Part shown: one piece after another, positions 1 through 6,904 of the stretch
Numbering within the stretch: the first letter of the stretch is position 1
How the letters are laid out: the number at the start of each line of letters is the position of its first letter
Notes under the pieces: generated by a model
What the model was told of the DNA's origin: nothing
What the model saw: only the letters and a program-made list of their open reading frames with translations
Database searches by the model: none
Position numbers and translations under genes: made by a program
Assembly (NCBI GenBank): GCA_021816385.1
Contig: JAKAYJ010000038.1
Span: 1 to 9,255, forward strand
Source: Thermoplasmata archaeon
GTDB lineage: Archaea > Thermoplasmatota > Thermoplasmata > Thermoplasmatales > Thermoplasmataceae
Reading direction: 5' to 3'
DNA: 9,255 nt

Positions 1-1143
1 AATGATGTTAGTCCCGTAAGATGGCATCTGGCCCACACCACATGGTTTTTTGAAAAATTTATACTGGCATCGTTTGACAATAATTATAAAAAATTTAATG
101 AAAAATATGATTATCTTTTCAACTCATACTACGAAACGGTAGGTTCATTTTTCCCTAAAAATTTGAGAGGTACCCTGTCAAGACCAGGCGTTGATGAGAT
201 ACTAAGATACAGGAAATATGTTAATGAGAACATAGTCCGGAATGAATCTATAATTGAAAATCCTGATGTATATTCATTAATGGAACTGGGGATTAACCAT
301 GAACAGCAGCACCAGGAACTTATGTTGATGGATATAAAGTTTAACTTTTTCAATAATCCCATTTTACCAGCGTATAAAGAAATAAGGGAATTTCCGAAAT
401 ACCATTCAAGGCCCATGAAATTTAAGAGTATAAAGGGTGGAGAATACGAAATTGGAAATTCAGGAAATGAATTTAAGTTCGATAATGAATATCCAGAGCA
501 CAGAATATATTTAGAAAATTTTGAGATAGGAGATCGTCCTGTAACAAACGGAGAATACCTGGAATTTATTAATGATGGGGGATATGAAAATCCAAAATTA
601 TGGTTATCAGAAGGATGGTCGTGGATCCATAAAGAAAACATAAGGTCGCCACTTTACTGGATAAGAGATGGTGATTCATATAACCAGTTCAACCTTAATG
701 GTACCTATGCACTGGATCCGGAAGAGCCTGTATCACATTTGAGTTATTACGAGGCGGACGCATATGCCACATGGGCTGGCAGAAGATTACCCACGGAGGA
801 GGAGTGGGAAGTTGCTTTCAAGAATGAGCCAATAACAGAAAGGGAGAATTTCATGGACAACGATTTCTTTAGACCACTTCCACCTTCTTCCGGAACAGCA
901 ACGCAGGCAATGGGAGACCTGTGGGAATGGACAAGAAGTGCTTATTTACCTTATCCCAGAAGTAAACCACTTGAAGGCTCCGTTGGAGAATACAATCATA
1001 AATTTATGTCCGGTCAGATGGTTCTGAGAGGTGGTTCATGCGTGACCCCGAGAGATCACATAAGGCACACATACAGGAATTTCTTTGCTCCAGATAGAAG
1101 ATGGATGTTCAGTGGACTAAGGCTGGCAGGCGATGTGAAATGA
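1..1143 (+). CDS. egtB: EgtB-type ergothioneine sulfoxide synthase (5' end cut by window)
   Basis: Non-haem iron enzyme that joins trimethylhistidine (hercynine) to a cysteine-bearing thiol with O2, giving the sulfoxide intermediate of ergothioneine. The frame is open from base 1, so the TTG at 163 is internal; 380 residues are visible and, against a family length near 420-430, some 40 N-terminal residues are missing. The DinB-like domain comes first, with SPVRWHLAHTTWFFE at visible residues 4-18 and HEQQHQEL at 100-107. His12, His100 and His104 match the three-histidine iron site of characterised EgtB. The C-terminal formylglycine-enzyme-like (FGE-sulfatase) domain runs from about 140 to the end, with GRRLPTEEEW at 260-269, GDLWEWT at 305-311, VLRGGSC at 341-347 and YRNFF at 358-362. 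The stop overlaps the egtD start (ATGA). Arg codons are mostly AGA/AGG like the neighbours, so any transfer is not recent. Whether cysteine or gamma-glutamylcysteine is the co-substrate cannot be read from the sequence. Confidence 0.93.
   Translation, partial: NDVSPVRWHLAHTTWFFEKFILASFDNNYKKFNEKYDYLFNSYYETVGSFFPKNLRGTLSRPGVDEILRYRKYVNENIVRNESIIENPDVYSLMELGINHEQQHQELMLMDIKFNFFNNPILPAYKEIREFPKYHSRPMKFKSIKGGEYEIGNSGNEFKFDNEYPEHRIYLENFEIGDRPVTNGEYLEFINDGGYENPKLWLSEGWSWIHKENIRSPLYWIRDGDSYNQFNLNGTYALDPEEPVSHLSYYEADAYATWAGRRLPTEEEWEVAFKNEPITERENFMDNDFFRPLPPSSGTATQAMGDLWEWTRSAYLPYPRSKPLEGSVGEYNHKFMSGQMVLRGGSCVTPRDHIRHTYRNFFAPDRRWMFSGLRLAGDVK
1128..1134 (+). promoter_or_regulatory. Ribosome-binding site of egtD
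   Basis: AGGCGAT matches the AGGTGAT complement of the 16S rRNA 3' end in six of seven bases and lies five bases before the ATG at 1140. It supports this start over the in-frame ATG at 1101, which would add 13 residues lying inside the conserved EgtB C-terminus. Confidence 0.5.
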
Positions 1144-2102
1144 GTGAAATAAAAATTATTGACATGAAACCAGAAACAGGAGAATTTAAAAAAGAGATAA
1201 TAAGTGGCCTGAAAAAGACTCCAAAGGAAATAAACCCCAAATTCTTTTATGATGAAAAGGGTTCAATGCTTTTTGAACGAATAACAGAGACCGAAGAATA
1301 TTATCCAACAAGAACAGAGAGAGAAATCCTTGAGAATAATATAGAAGAGATATGCACATACTTTAAAGATGGAAGCGCACTCTTTGAGTACGGAAGTGGA
1401 GGATCGAAGAAGACACAGATTATATTGGATCACTGCAAGCAGATAAAGGCATATGTTCCAATGGATATTTCCATTTCGGCCCTCCAATACTCATCACAAC
1501 ACGTTGCAGCATTATATCCATCCCTGAATGTATTACCCATATGTGTGGATTACACAAGACCCTTCGAAATTCCTTTTCTCGATCTTGAGGGAAATATTAT
1601 TGCAATTTTTCTTGGCTCAAGCATAGGGAATTTTGAACCTAAAACCACTTCAAGATTCCTAAGGACTTGTACTGAAATGCTGGGACCTGAAGATCGAATA
1701 CTAATAGGTGTTGATCTTAAGAAGGATAAAACGGTTCTGGAGAGAGCATATAATGACAGTGAAGGGATAACTGCAGAATTCAACTTAAATCTAATTGACC
1801 GAATAAATAGAGAATTTGAATTGAATCTAAATAAATCTGATTTCAAGCATATAGCCTTTTACAATGAGGAAAATGGAAGGATTGAGATGCACATTGAAGT
1901 AAGAAGAGATATGAATATAAATCTCGATGGTAATAATATTTATTTCAGGGAGGGAGAACTTATTCATACTGAAAACTCATACAAATATGATGTGAATGAA
2001 TTTAACAATCTTGCAAAAAAGAATCACCTGGAAGTTGAGAAAATATGGATTGATCAGAGAAAATATTTTTCACTGTTTCTGATCGGAACGGAAATTAGAT
2101 GA
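1140..2102 (+). CDS. egtD: EgtD L-histidine N-alpha-methyltransferase
   Basis: SAM-dependent trimethylation of histidine to hercynine, the first step of ergothioneine synthesis and the supplier of EgtB's substrate. The start at 1140 overlaps the egtB stop by four bases and gives 320 residues, essentially the length of mycobacterial EgtD (321). Family signatures in order: PKFFYDEKGSMLFERI at 33-48, EYYPTR at 53-58, the SAM-binding loop EYGSGGSKKT at 83-92, VPMDIS at 106-111, LGSSIGNFEP at 158-167, and HTENSYKY at 276-283. Compared with Mycobacterium smegmatis EgtD, Tyr37, Tyr54, Asn164, Glu278 and Ser280 fall where the histidine/trimethylhistidine-binding residues Tyr39, Tyr56, Asn166, Glu282 and Ser284 lie, and Asp109 where the SAM-binding Asp113 lies. 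The enzyme should therefore be active and histidine-specific. It is translationally coupled to egtB. No egtA, egtC or egtE (C-S lyase) is next to it here. Confidence 0.95.
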   Translation: MSEIKIIDMKPETGEFKKEIISGLKKTPKEINPKFFYDEKGSMLFERITETEEYYPTRTEREILENNIEEICTYFKDGSALFEYGSGGSKKTQIILDHCKQIKAYVPMDISISALQYSSQHVAALYPSLNVLPICVDYTRPFEIPFLDLEGNIIAIFLGSSIGNFEPKTTSRFLRTCTEMLGPEDRILIGVDLKKDKTVLERAYNDSEGITAEFNLNLIDRINREFELNLNKSDFKHIAFYNEENGRIEMHIEVRRDMNINLDGNNIYFREGELIHTENSYKYDVNEFNNLAKKNHLEVEKIWIDQRKYFSLFLIGTEIR

Positions 2103-2124
2103 TTTAAACACGTTTTATTCCTTA

Positions 2125-2137
2125 CAAAGTCTATATA
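2125..2137 (+). promoter_or_regulatory. TATA-box promoter of the alpha-mannosidase gene, probably leaderless
   Basis: A purine-rich stretch (CAAAG, BRE-like) is followed by TATATA at 2132-2137. The TATA centre lies about 24 bases before the ATG at 2158, the usual archaeal TATA-to-transcription-start distance, so the transcript would begin at or next to the start codon. No ribosome-binding sequence precedes the ATG, as expected for a leaderless mRNA. Confidence 0.5.
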
Positions 2138-2157
2138 GAATGCAGAATTTTTGAATT

Positions 2158-5154
2158 ATGAATCAGGATCTAAAGAGAAAAATTTTGAGAAAGACCAATG
2201 ATATCATCGCCATGAGTTTTCAACAAGTTGAAATAATTAAAACTGTCAATATCAATGAGACAAACGAGCAAATTCCATATTCAATGAAGACAGATCCTGG
2301 AGACGAAATAGATATAAAGTTTAAGTTTAAGTTTCCACCTTTAATTCAAGATCAGAAGTTTATCATAGCATTAGACATGACTGGGATAGGAATTGCATAT
2401 GCTGATGGTATGAACATTCAATCGATTGATCCAGGTCACAGATATGTTTTACTGGATAAGACATTCAAAGAGTTAGAAATTCGAACCGGTTCAACTTCCC
2501 TATTCGGTAGCAACATGTGGAATTTTACGATCAACAAGATAATTCTTGCCAAAGTTAATTGGAAGAAGTTTTCTGATGCTTTAAAGGTTGAGTCCATAGT
2601 TAAAAGGGCCCTGGCAAGAGATGATGAATCACTCACATTAGGTTTTCTAGATTCTCTGTATAAGGTAAAAGCCACCCCAAATATTATGCAGCTATCTATT
2701 TCGCATATAATCGATCATAGAAATGAGGGAAGTTACGAGGAACTTGTTGACTTTTATTCTGTCCCTGTGAATGATGGAAAATTAGATGATCTTCCTTACG
2801 GAGATTTCAGCACTCAACCTCTGGAAGAAATACTTCATAACAGTGGCATCGAGATAAACCACAATATATATCCAATGGGGCACTGCCACATTGATGCTGC
2901 CTGGCTCTGGCCATACAGCGAGACAAGAAAGAAAGTGGAACGATCTTTCTTGAATGTTACCAGATTATATGATGAAAAGTATAAATTCGTCTTTGCGCAG
3001 AGTTCGGCACTTTTCTATAGATGGGCTAAGGAAAAAAATTCTGATCTTTTCAATAGGATAAATGAACTTGTCAAGGAAGGAAAATGGATGCTTGTTGGAG
3101 GTATGTGGGTTGAATCAGATACAAATCTTCTGACTGGAGAGTCCCTGGCAAGGCAGTTTCTATCAGGGCAGAGGTATTTTAAGGAGAATTTTGACATTGA
3201 AGCTAAAATAGGATGGCTTCCAGACACATTCGGGTTCAGTGGTCAGTTACCACAGATCATGAAACAATCTGGAATTGAAACTTTTATAACACACAAACTG
3301 AGATGGAACGACACAAATGTTTTCCCATATACATTCTTTAACTGGAAAGGAATCGATGACACATCCATACCAACAATTCTCGTAAATTCAACTTATAATG
3401 GGAATATGCAGCTAGATGAAATTAACAGGGTCCTGAGCAACGTGAATAATGTTGATGATCCATATGTGTACCAGTTCGGGTATGGAGATGGTGGAGGTGG
3501 ACCGAATGCAGAAATGACGGAACTCCTGAATTTCCTGCCCGAGGTTGCAGGAAATGCCAAGCCTGAATTCAGGCAGGAGGAGTTCCTGATTGATGTGAAA
3601 GAGAAATCCCCTAAAGCTCCTGTAGTTAATGGTGAACTGTATGTTGAAACGCACAGAGGTGTTTATACAACAAATTATGGAATCAAGAGGAGAGTTGCAA
3701 CGCTGGAGGACAGACTTATTGCCTGTGATTTTATAAAATCTCTACTAACAGTTAATCACATAAGTCACCAGAATGACAGTTTATCGGAGGAATGGGAAAC
3801 CCTACTCACTGCACAGTTTCATGATGTATTACCGGGTTCTGCAAACTATTATGCATATATGGAAGCTTTTGAGGATCTTGATAAAGCGATTAGAAATGCT
3901 GATTCCTTTATCAAGCAATCCCTGAAATTATATAGCGAAAAAATGAATTTACCACCTGGTAGAATGATTATTAACACCAGTCAATATGCGTTGAACTCTT
4001 CCATAGATCTGACAAGAAATTCAATTTACTTATCTGACAAGGCTGAAAAGCAAGGAATGAATGAAATCATAAATTTATCTGTTCCACAGTTTTCCGTTAA
4101 TATTAACAAAAAAGTATCAAAAGAAGTGCGTGAGGTAGATAATAGTTTTGAAATTAGAAAGACAGAAAATTCGATCTCCATCAAGGGAAATTATTACAAA
4201 TTCACAATAGACGTAAAATGCAGGATTACTCTGGAGAAGAATGGTATAATTGTTTCAGATGGACACCTGGTTGTACTGGAGGATGTGCCTGGAAGATTTG
4301 ATGCCTGGAATATAGACCTTGATACCATAAATCCAGGTCATCCACTGGAAGAAAAGAAGAAGGGTTTTGATTTCAAGCAGGATGGTCCTAATTCAATAGT
4401 GTCTGTGACTATTGATTATGAGGATGATTCAGTGATCGAACAGAAGTTCATAATGAACCCGAAAAACAGTTTTATTGAGGTAAGGAACAGGATAAATCTA
4501 AAGAACAGAGAGAAACTTGTAAAATTCCTCATAAATTCAAGCATAAGAAGCAGAAAACTGAAGTGTGAGATTCCTTTTGGAATGGTAGAGAGAGATTTTT
4601 CTGAAGAAAAGAGTGCAGCCAAATTTGAGTTTCCTGCCCTGAGATTTGTCAACTGGTCTGATGAATCAATTGGTTTTTCCATTGTGGCGAGGGAACTTCA
4701 TGGCTACAGTTTCGTTAACGATACCCTTGGCATAAGCCTTTTGAAAGCACCCCTATATCCCAATCCGTTTTCAGACAATGGAGAGACAGAAGTAACATTC
4801 TTCATTCTCCCAGATAAGGACTACAAAAATATATATAAAGAACTGAATTTTGTTTTCCATCCACCCATAGTACTTCATAATGCCAGTGAAGGTGGTAAAA
4901 ATTATGAAGAACAGTTGCTCAAAGTGGAAGGAGAAGACATCATGATTGAGGCTGTGAAGGAGAAGGAAGACGGTACAGGTATTTTGATGAGAACCTATGC
5001 CCTTGAAAATGGAGGAAAGTTAGTGATTTCTGGCAAGAAAAAATTCCGTATTGGAGAATCCAATATACTGGAAGATGAAAGCATGGAAATTGATGATATA
5101 AAGGAATATAGAAAGTTTGAGATCAGAAATCTGACCCTGAATTTCGATGAATAA
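2158..5154 (+). CDS. GH38 alpha-mannosidase, cytosolic/archaeal type
   Basis: Retaining zinc-dependent exo-alpha-mannosidase of glycoside hydrolase family 38, 998 residues. There is no signal peptide or membrane segment, so it should act in the cytoplasm, trimming mannose from glycans or imported oligosaccharides. An N-terminal region of about 235 residues comes before the catalytic domain. That domain opens with GHCHIDAAWLWP (241-252), where His244 and Asp246 are zinc ligands, followed by GWLPDTFGFSGQLPQ (from 352) with Asp356 as nucleophile and ligand. The middle helical domain holds RRVATLEDRL, then TAQFHDVLPGS, whose His555 is the fourth ligand. The rest is the beta-rich GH38 C-terminal region. 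The active site looks complete and there are no frameshifts. As I recall, related intracellular enzymes have been characterised in Picrophilus and Sulfolobus; matching length and motifs suggest the same class. It probably has its own promoter, 55 bases after egtD. Its physiological substrate is unknown. Confidence 0.92.
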   Translation: MNQDLKRKILRKTNDIIAMSFQQVEIIKTVNINETNEQIPYSMKTDPGDEIDIKFKFKFPPLIQDQKFIIALDMTGIGIAYADGMNIQSIDPGHRYVLLDKTFKELEIRTGSTSLFGSNMWNFTINKIILAKVNWKKFSDALKVESIVKRALARDDESLTLGFLDSLYKVKATPNIMQLSISHIIDHRNEGSYEELVDFYSVPVNDGKLDDLPYGDFSTQPLEEILHNSGIEINHNIYPMGHCHIDAAWLWPYSETRKKVERSFLNVTRLYDEKYKFVFAQSSALFYRWAKEKNSDLFNRINELVKEGKWMLVGGMWVESDTNLLTGESLARQFLSGQRYFKENFDIEAKIGWLPDTFGFSGQLPQIMKQSGIETFITHKLRWNDTNVFPYTFFNWKGIDDTSIPTILVNSTYNGNMQLDEINRVLSNVNNVDDPYVYQFGYGDGGGGPNAEMTELLNFLPEVAGNAKPEFRQEEFLIDVKEKSPKAPVVNGELYVETHRGVYTTNYGIKRRVATLEDRLIACDFIKSLLTVNHISHQNDSLSEEWETLLTAQFHDVLPGSANYYAYMEAFEDLDKAIRNADSFIKQSLKLYSEKMNLPPGRMIINTSQYALNSSIDLTRNSIYLSDKAEKQGMNEIINLSVPQFSVNINKKVSKEVREVDNSFEIRKTENSISIKGNYYKFTIDVKCRITLEKNGIIVSDGHLVVLEDVPGRFDAWNIDLDTINPGHPLEEKKKGFDFKQDGPNSIVSVTIDYEDDSVIEQKFIMNPKNSFIEVRNRINLKNREKLVKFLINSSIRSRKLKCEIPFGMVERDFSEEKSAAKFEFPALRFVNWSDESIGFSIVARELHGYSFVNDTLGISLLKAPLYPNPFSDNGETEVTFFILPDKDYKNIYKELNFVFHPPIVLHNASEGGKNYEEQLLKVEGEDIMIEAVKEKEDGTGILMRTYALENGGKLVISGKKKFRIGESNILEDESMEIDDIKEYRKFEIRNLTLNFDE

Positions 5155-5193
5155 TTCCATTCAGAGAGATTTACTGGAATGACAAAAATGGGT

Positions 5194-5220
5194 GATTTTC
5201 CTTTTTTATTTCATTTTTCC
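5194..5220 (+). terminator. T-rich transcription terminator after the mannosidase gene
   Basis: A pyrimidine-rich tract with T-runs of four, six and five (GATTTTCC, CTTTTTTATT, CATTTTTCC) begins 40 bases after the mannosidase stop, as in archaeal poly-T terminators. A small inverted repeat, ATTCCA at 5154-5159 with TGGAAT at 5175-5180, precedes it but is short enough to be chance. Confidence 0.4.
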
Positions 5221-5289
5221 TTAAAGATATTTTTACTTATGGACAATTAAGTCCTCACAATTTGGAATAATAATTATATATTAACATAT

Positions 5290-5294
5290 AAAAA
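5290..5294 (-). terminator. Possible T-run terminator of the TauE/SafE gene
   Basis: Read on the minus strand, TTTTT occurs about 38 bases after the permease stop and runs into an AT-only tract. It would end the minus-strand transcript within the convergent gap shared with the mannosidase gene. It is a weak call because the whole gap is AT-rich. Confidence 0.25.
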
Positions 5295-5331
5295 CAGGAA
5301 GTATGAATTGTTCAAAAGCGTATTTCTAATC

Positions 5332-6090
5332 TCATATACGGAGTATTGTTATGATCTCGAGGAAAGAAACGCCAATAAAAACTATCCCCAGAAAATAGTA
5401 TATGGTGCTATCCTTCATCTTGAGTGCCTGTCTGGCGAAATAGAATCCAGAAATAAGTGAGATAATGCCAATCAGGACTCCTCCCACTATATCAATACTA
5501 TTGAGAAGAAAATAACCTGTGGTTCCACTTATCGCAGATACAAACATGGCTAATGTTGCTGTACCCACCATAGTTTTTGGATCCATGGAATAAAGTAGCA
5601 TCATGACGGCAATAAACATAATTCCACCACTTGTTCCCAGTGTGCCAGTGAGTATTCCTATGGGTAAACTGATAATTAACCCTGCAAGATATGGATGAGC
5701 AACCTGTCTCTTGTGCAGAGATAAACCTTTCTTCGCCCTCCTGAAAGATTGTATTGCCATCAATAGAGCCATTATGGTGAAGACTATTTCTAGAGGTCTG
5801 TCACTAATGAAAATTGCCACATGTGCCCCTATCTGTGCGCCTATAAGTGCCCCACCACCAAGAATGAGCCCTATTCTCCAATCTATTTTCTTACCCCTTG
5901 TATATACGTATACAACTGAAGAAGTTGTGATCACATCCACAATAAGACTTGTACCTACTGCTATATGAAAACTGTAACCAAGAAATGTCATTGCGGGAAC
6001 AACTACTATAACACCACTTGAACCTGTGATCCCGGTAAGAATGCCGGTAATTATGCCTATTAGTGAGAATATGCCAATACTTTCAATCAT
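5332..6090 (-). CDS. TauE/SafE family membrane permease (putative sulfur-compound or anion exporter)
   Basis: Polytopic membrane protein of 252 residues, the usual TauE/SafE length, with about eight hydrophobic segments. Two halves repeat the family's glycine-rich signature: GIITGILTGITGSSG near residues 13-27 followed by HIAVGTSL, and PIGILTGTLGTSGG near 147-160 followed by KTMVGTATLAMF. A charged linker (residues about 117-132) separates the halves. Family members move sulfite, sulfoacetate, thiosulfate or other organosulfur anions, but most are uncharacterised, so the substrate is open. The ATG at 6088-6090 is preceded by GATGATC, a one-mismatch Shine-Dalgarno, eight bases upstream. It is transcribed alone, convergent with the mannosidase gene. 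Lying near ergothioneine genes makes a sulfur role tempting, but it is on the other strand and 3 kb from egtD, so this is only inference. Confidence 0.85.
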   Translation of the reverse strand: MIESIGIFSLIGIITGILTGITGSSGVIVVVPAMTFLGYSFHIAVGTSLIVDVITTSSVVYVYTRGKKIDWRIGLILGGGALIGAQIGAHVAIFISDRPLEIVFTIMALLMAIQSFRRAKKGLSLHKRQVAHPYLAGLIISLPIGILTGTLGTSGGIMFIAVMMLLYSMDPKTMVGTATLAMFVSAISGTTGYFLLNSIDIVGGVLIGIISLISGFYFARQALKMKDSTIYYFLGIVFIGVSFLEIITILRI

Positions 6091-6098
6091 CGTCTTCA

Positions 6099-6105
6099 GA
6101 TCATC
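6099..6105 (-). promoter_or_regulatory. Ribosome-binding site of the TauE/SafE gene
   Basis: On the minus strand GATGATC differs in one base from GGTGATC, the complement of the archaeal 16S rRNA 3' end, with an eight-base spacer to the ATG at 6090. It supports the chosen start and implies a leadered transcript. Confidence 0.4.
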
Positions 6106-6135
6106 TGTTTCTTTACGGGAAACCCATTGGGTATG

Positions 6136-6142
6136 TTATAAT
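6136..6142 (-). promoter_or_regulatory. Possible TATA box of the TauE/SafE gene
   Basis: On the minus strand ATTATAA lies about 46 bases before the start codon. Transcription beginning some 25 bases downstream would give a leader of about 20-25 bases that contains the GATGATC ribosome-binding site. The context is AT-rich, so the match alone is weak. Confidence 0.3.
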
Positions 6143-6809
6143 ATGATAAAAGTTGATCCTGTTTCCTATACTATTGATACTATACCTCCGTTAAATATAT
6201 CGTCAAAAGACCCATAGTAAGCTTTATAATTTTCAACATACAGTATACTGGTTAGGTTGTATTTATTATGGATTGGCATGTTTCTAATTTGTGCTTTATC
6301 TGTTTTAAAAAGTGTTATAACATCCCTGGAATACTGACTCATGTTAAATTCAAGTTGTTACTGTTGCTGAAACCGAATGAATAAAGCTGACAGTTTGAGT
6401 AACTAATTTGATCTTATGAGACCTAGAGCCTGAAGAAAATGATCTTAATGTAGACCCTATAGTAGAAAAGATGGAAAAAGAATTTAGATTGATCCACGGA
6501 TCTGTATAATTTCCATTAAGATATGAGATGCTATAAAACTGGCATTAGATTTGAGCTTTTCCAGGTGTATAAACATACGATTAAAGACGAACTTAAACTG
6601 GAAACGCCATTAATCCCCTGGTCTTATCATGAATAAATAGGATTAAAATCAAATAAATATAAGGAAAGATTTGAGTTGCGGATTCAAGTAGGAATGAACT
6701 TCGAGAGGGAATAAATACATTGGATAGAAATACAGGGATTCTACTATAATGGGGTTTCTTAAAAACGATTAGTGACATGGTAATAAGTAAATCTCACTAG
6801 GGACCATAG
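6143..6809. other. Long intergenic region without a convincing gene
   Basis: About 670 AT-rich bases with no recognisable protein, RNA gene or mobile element. On the plus strand TTTATAAT at 6223-6230 is a good TATA-like element. A 38-codon ORF (ATG 6268 to TAA 6384) follows it, with AGGTTG seven bases upstream of its ATG as a weak ribosome-binding site. Its product begins MDWHVSNLCFICFKKC and carries a CxxCxxxC cluster. A second frame over the same bases (TTG at 6257 to TGA near 6334) would encode one hydrophobic helix, so neither is compelling. Further on, plus-frame stretches at 6420-6506 and 6675-6797 look somewhat protein-like but are separated by many stops; they may be relics of a dead gene or chance. 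A 10-base palindrome, CAGTATACTG, lies at 6241-6250. Confidence 0.5.
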
Positions 6810-6830
6810 AAAAACCAATATTTTCAAAAC
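6810..6830 (-). terminator. T-run terminator after tRNA-Thr
   Basis: Directly after the tRNA 3' end the minus strand reads TTTT, then an A-rich spacer, then TTTTT at 6814-6810. This is the expected form of an archaeal terminator and would close the operon that ends with the tRNA. Confidence 0.4.
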
Positions 6831-6831
6831 A

Positions 6832-6904
6832 AGCCGCTGGAGGGATTTGAACCCCCGACCTGCTGATTACGAATCAGCTGCTCTACCAACTAAGCCACAG
6901 CGGC
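6832..6904 (-). tRNA. tRNA-Thr (anticodon CGT)
   Basis: A complete cloverleaf on the minus strand, 73 bases including the discriminator T. The acceptor stem GCCGCTG pairs with CAGCGGC. The D arm is GCTT-AGTTGGTA-GAGC. The anticodon stem GCTGA/TCAGC encloses TTCGTAA, giving CGT at positions 34-36 (reads ACG, threonine). The variable loop is AGGTC. The T arm GGGGG/CCCTC has one G-T pair and the loop TTCAAAT. CCA is not encoded, so it must be added after transcription, as is common in archaea. There is no intron. The 5' half overlaps the end of the upstream DUF1015 frame on the same strand by 38 bases. The region about 25 bases upstream of the 5' end is GC-rich with no TATA element, so the tRNA is probably released from the operon transcript by RNase P and tRNase Z. 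Confidence 0.96.

Noticed and set aside
1101..1139. N-terminal extension of EgtD from ATG 1101
   Set aside because: These 13 codons lie out of frame over the conserved EgtB C-terminus. ATG 1140 has a ribosome-binding site, an ATGA overlap and gives the normal family length.
163..1143. EgtB starting at the TTG at 163
   Set aside because: The frame is open from base 1 and already encodes the conserved WHLAHTTWFFE iron-site motif, so this TTG is an internal leucine codon.
5711..5968. Plus-strand ORF inside the permease gene
   Set aside because: It is a shadow of the TauE/SafE coding sequence, which has clear family motifs on the minus strand.
6241..6250. Perfect 10-base palindrome CAGTATACTG as an operator
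   Set aside because: About one such palindrome is expected by chance in a gap this long; the arms do not extend and no second copy is seen.
6367..6391. CTGA...ATGAAT...CTGA resembling boxes of a C/D guide RNA
   Set aside because: No RTGATGA box C lies upstream at the right spacing; the partial matches are expected by chance in AT-rich DNA.
6593..6778. A 61-codon minus-strand ORF with a hydrophobic stretch downstream of tRNA-Thr
   Set aside because: No TATA element at the right distance, no ribosome-binding site, no recognisable motif, and it lies behind the likely terminator of the tRNA operon.
6771..6806. AGTGA/ATGGT pairing with TCACT/ACCAT as a pseudoknot RNA
   Set aside because: The stems are only five pairs each with uneven loops and no RNA family context, so it is compatible with chance.
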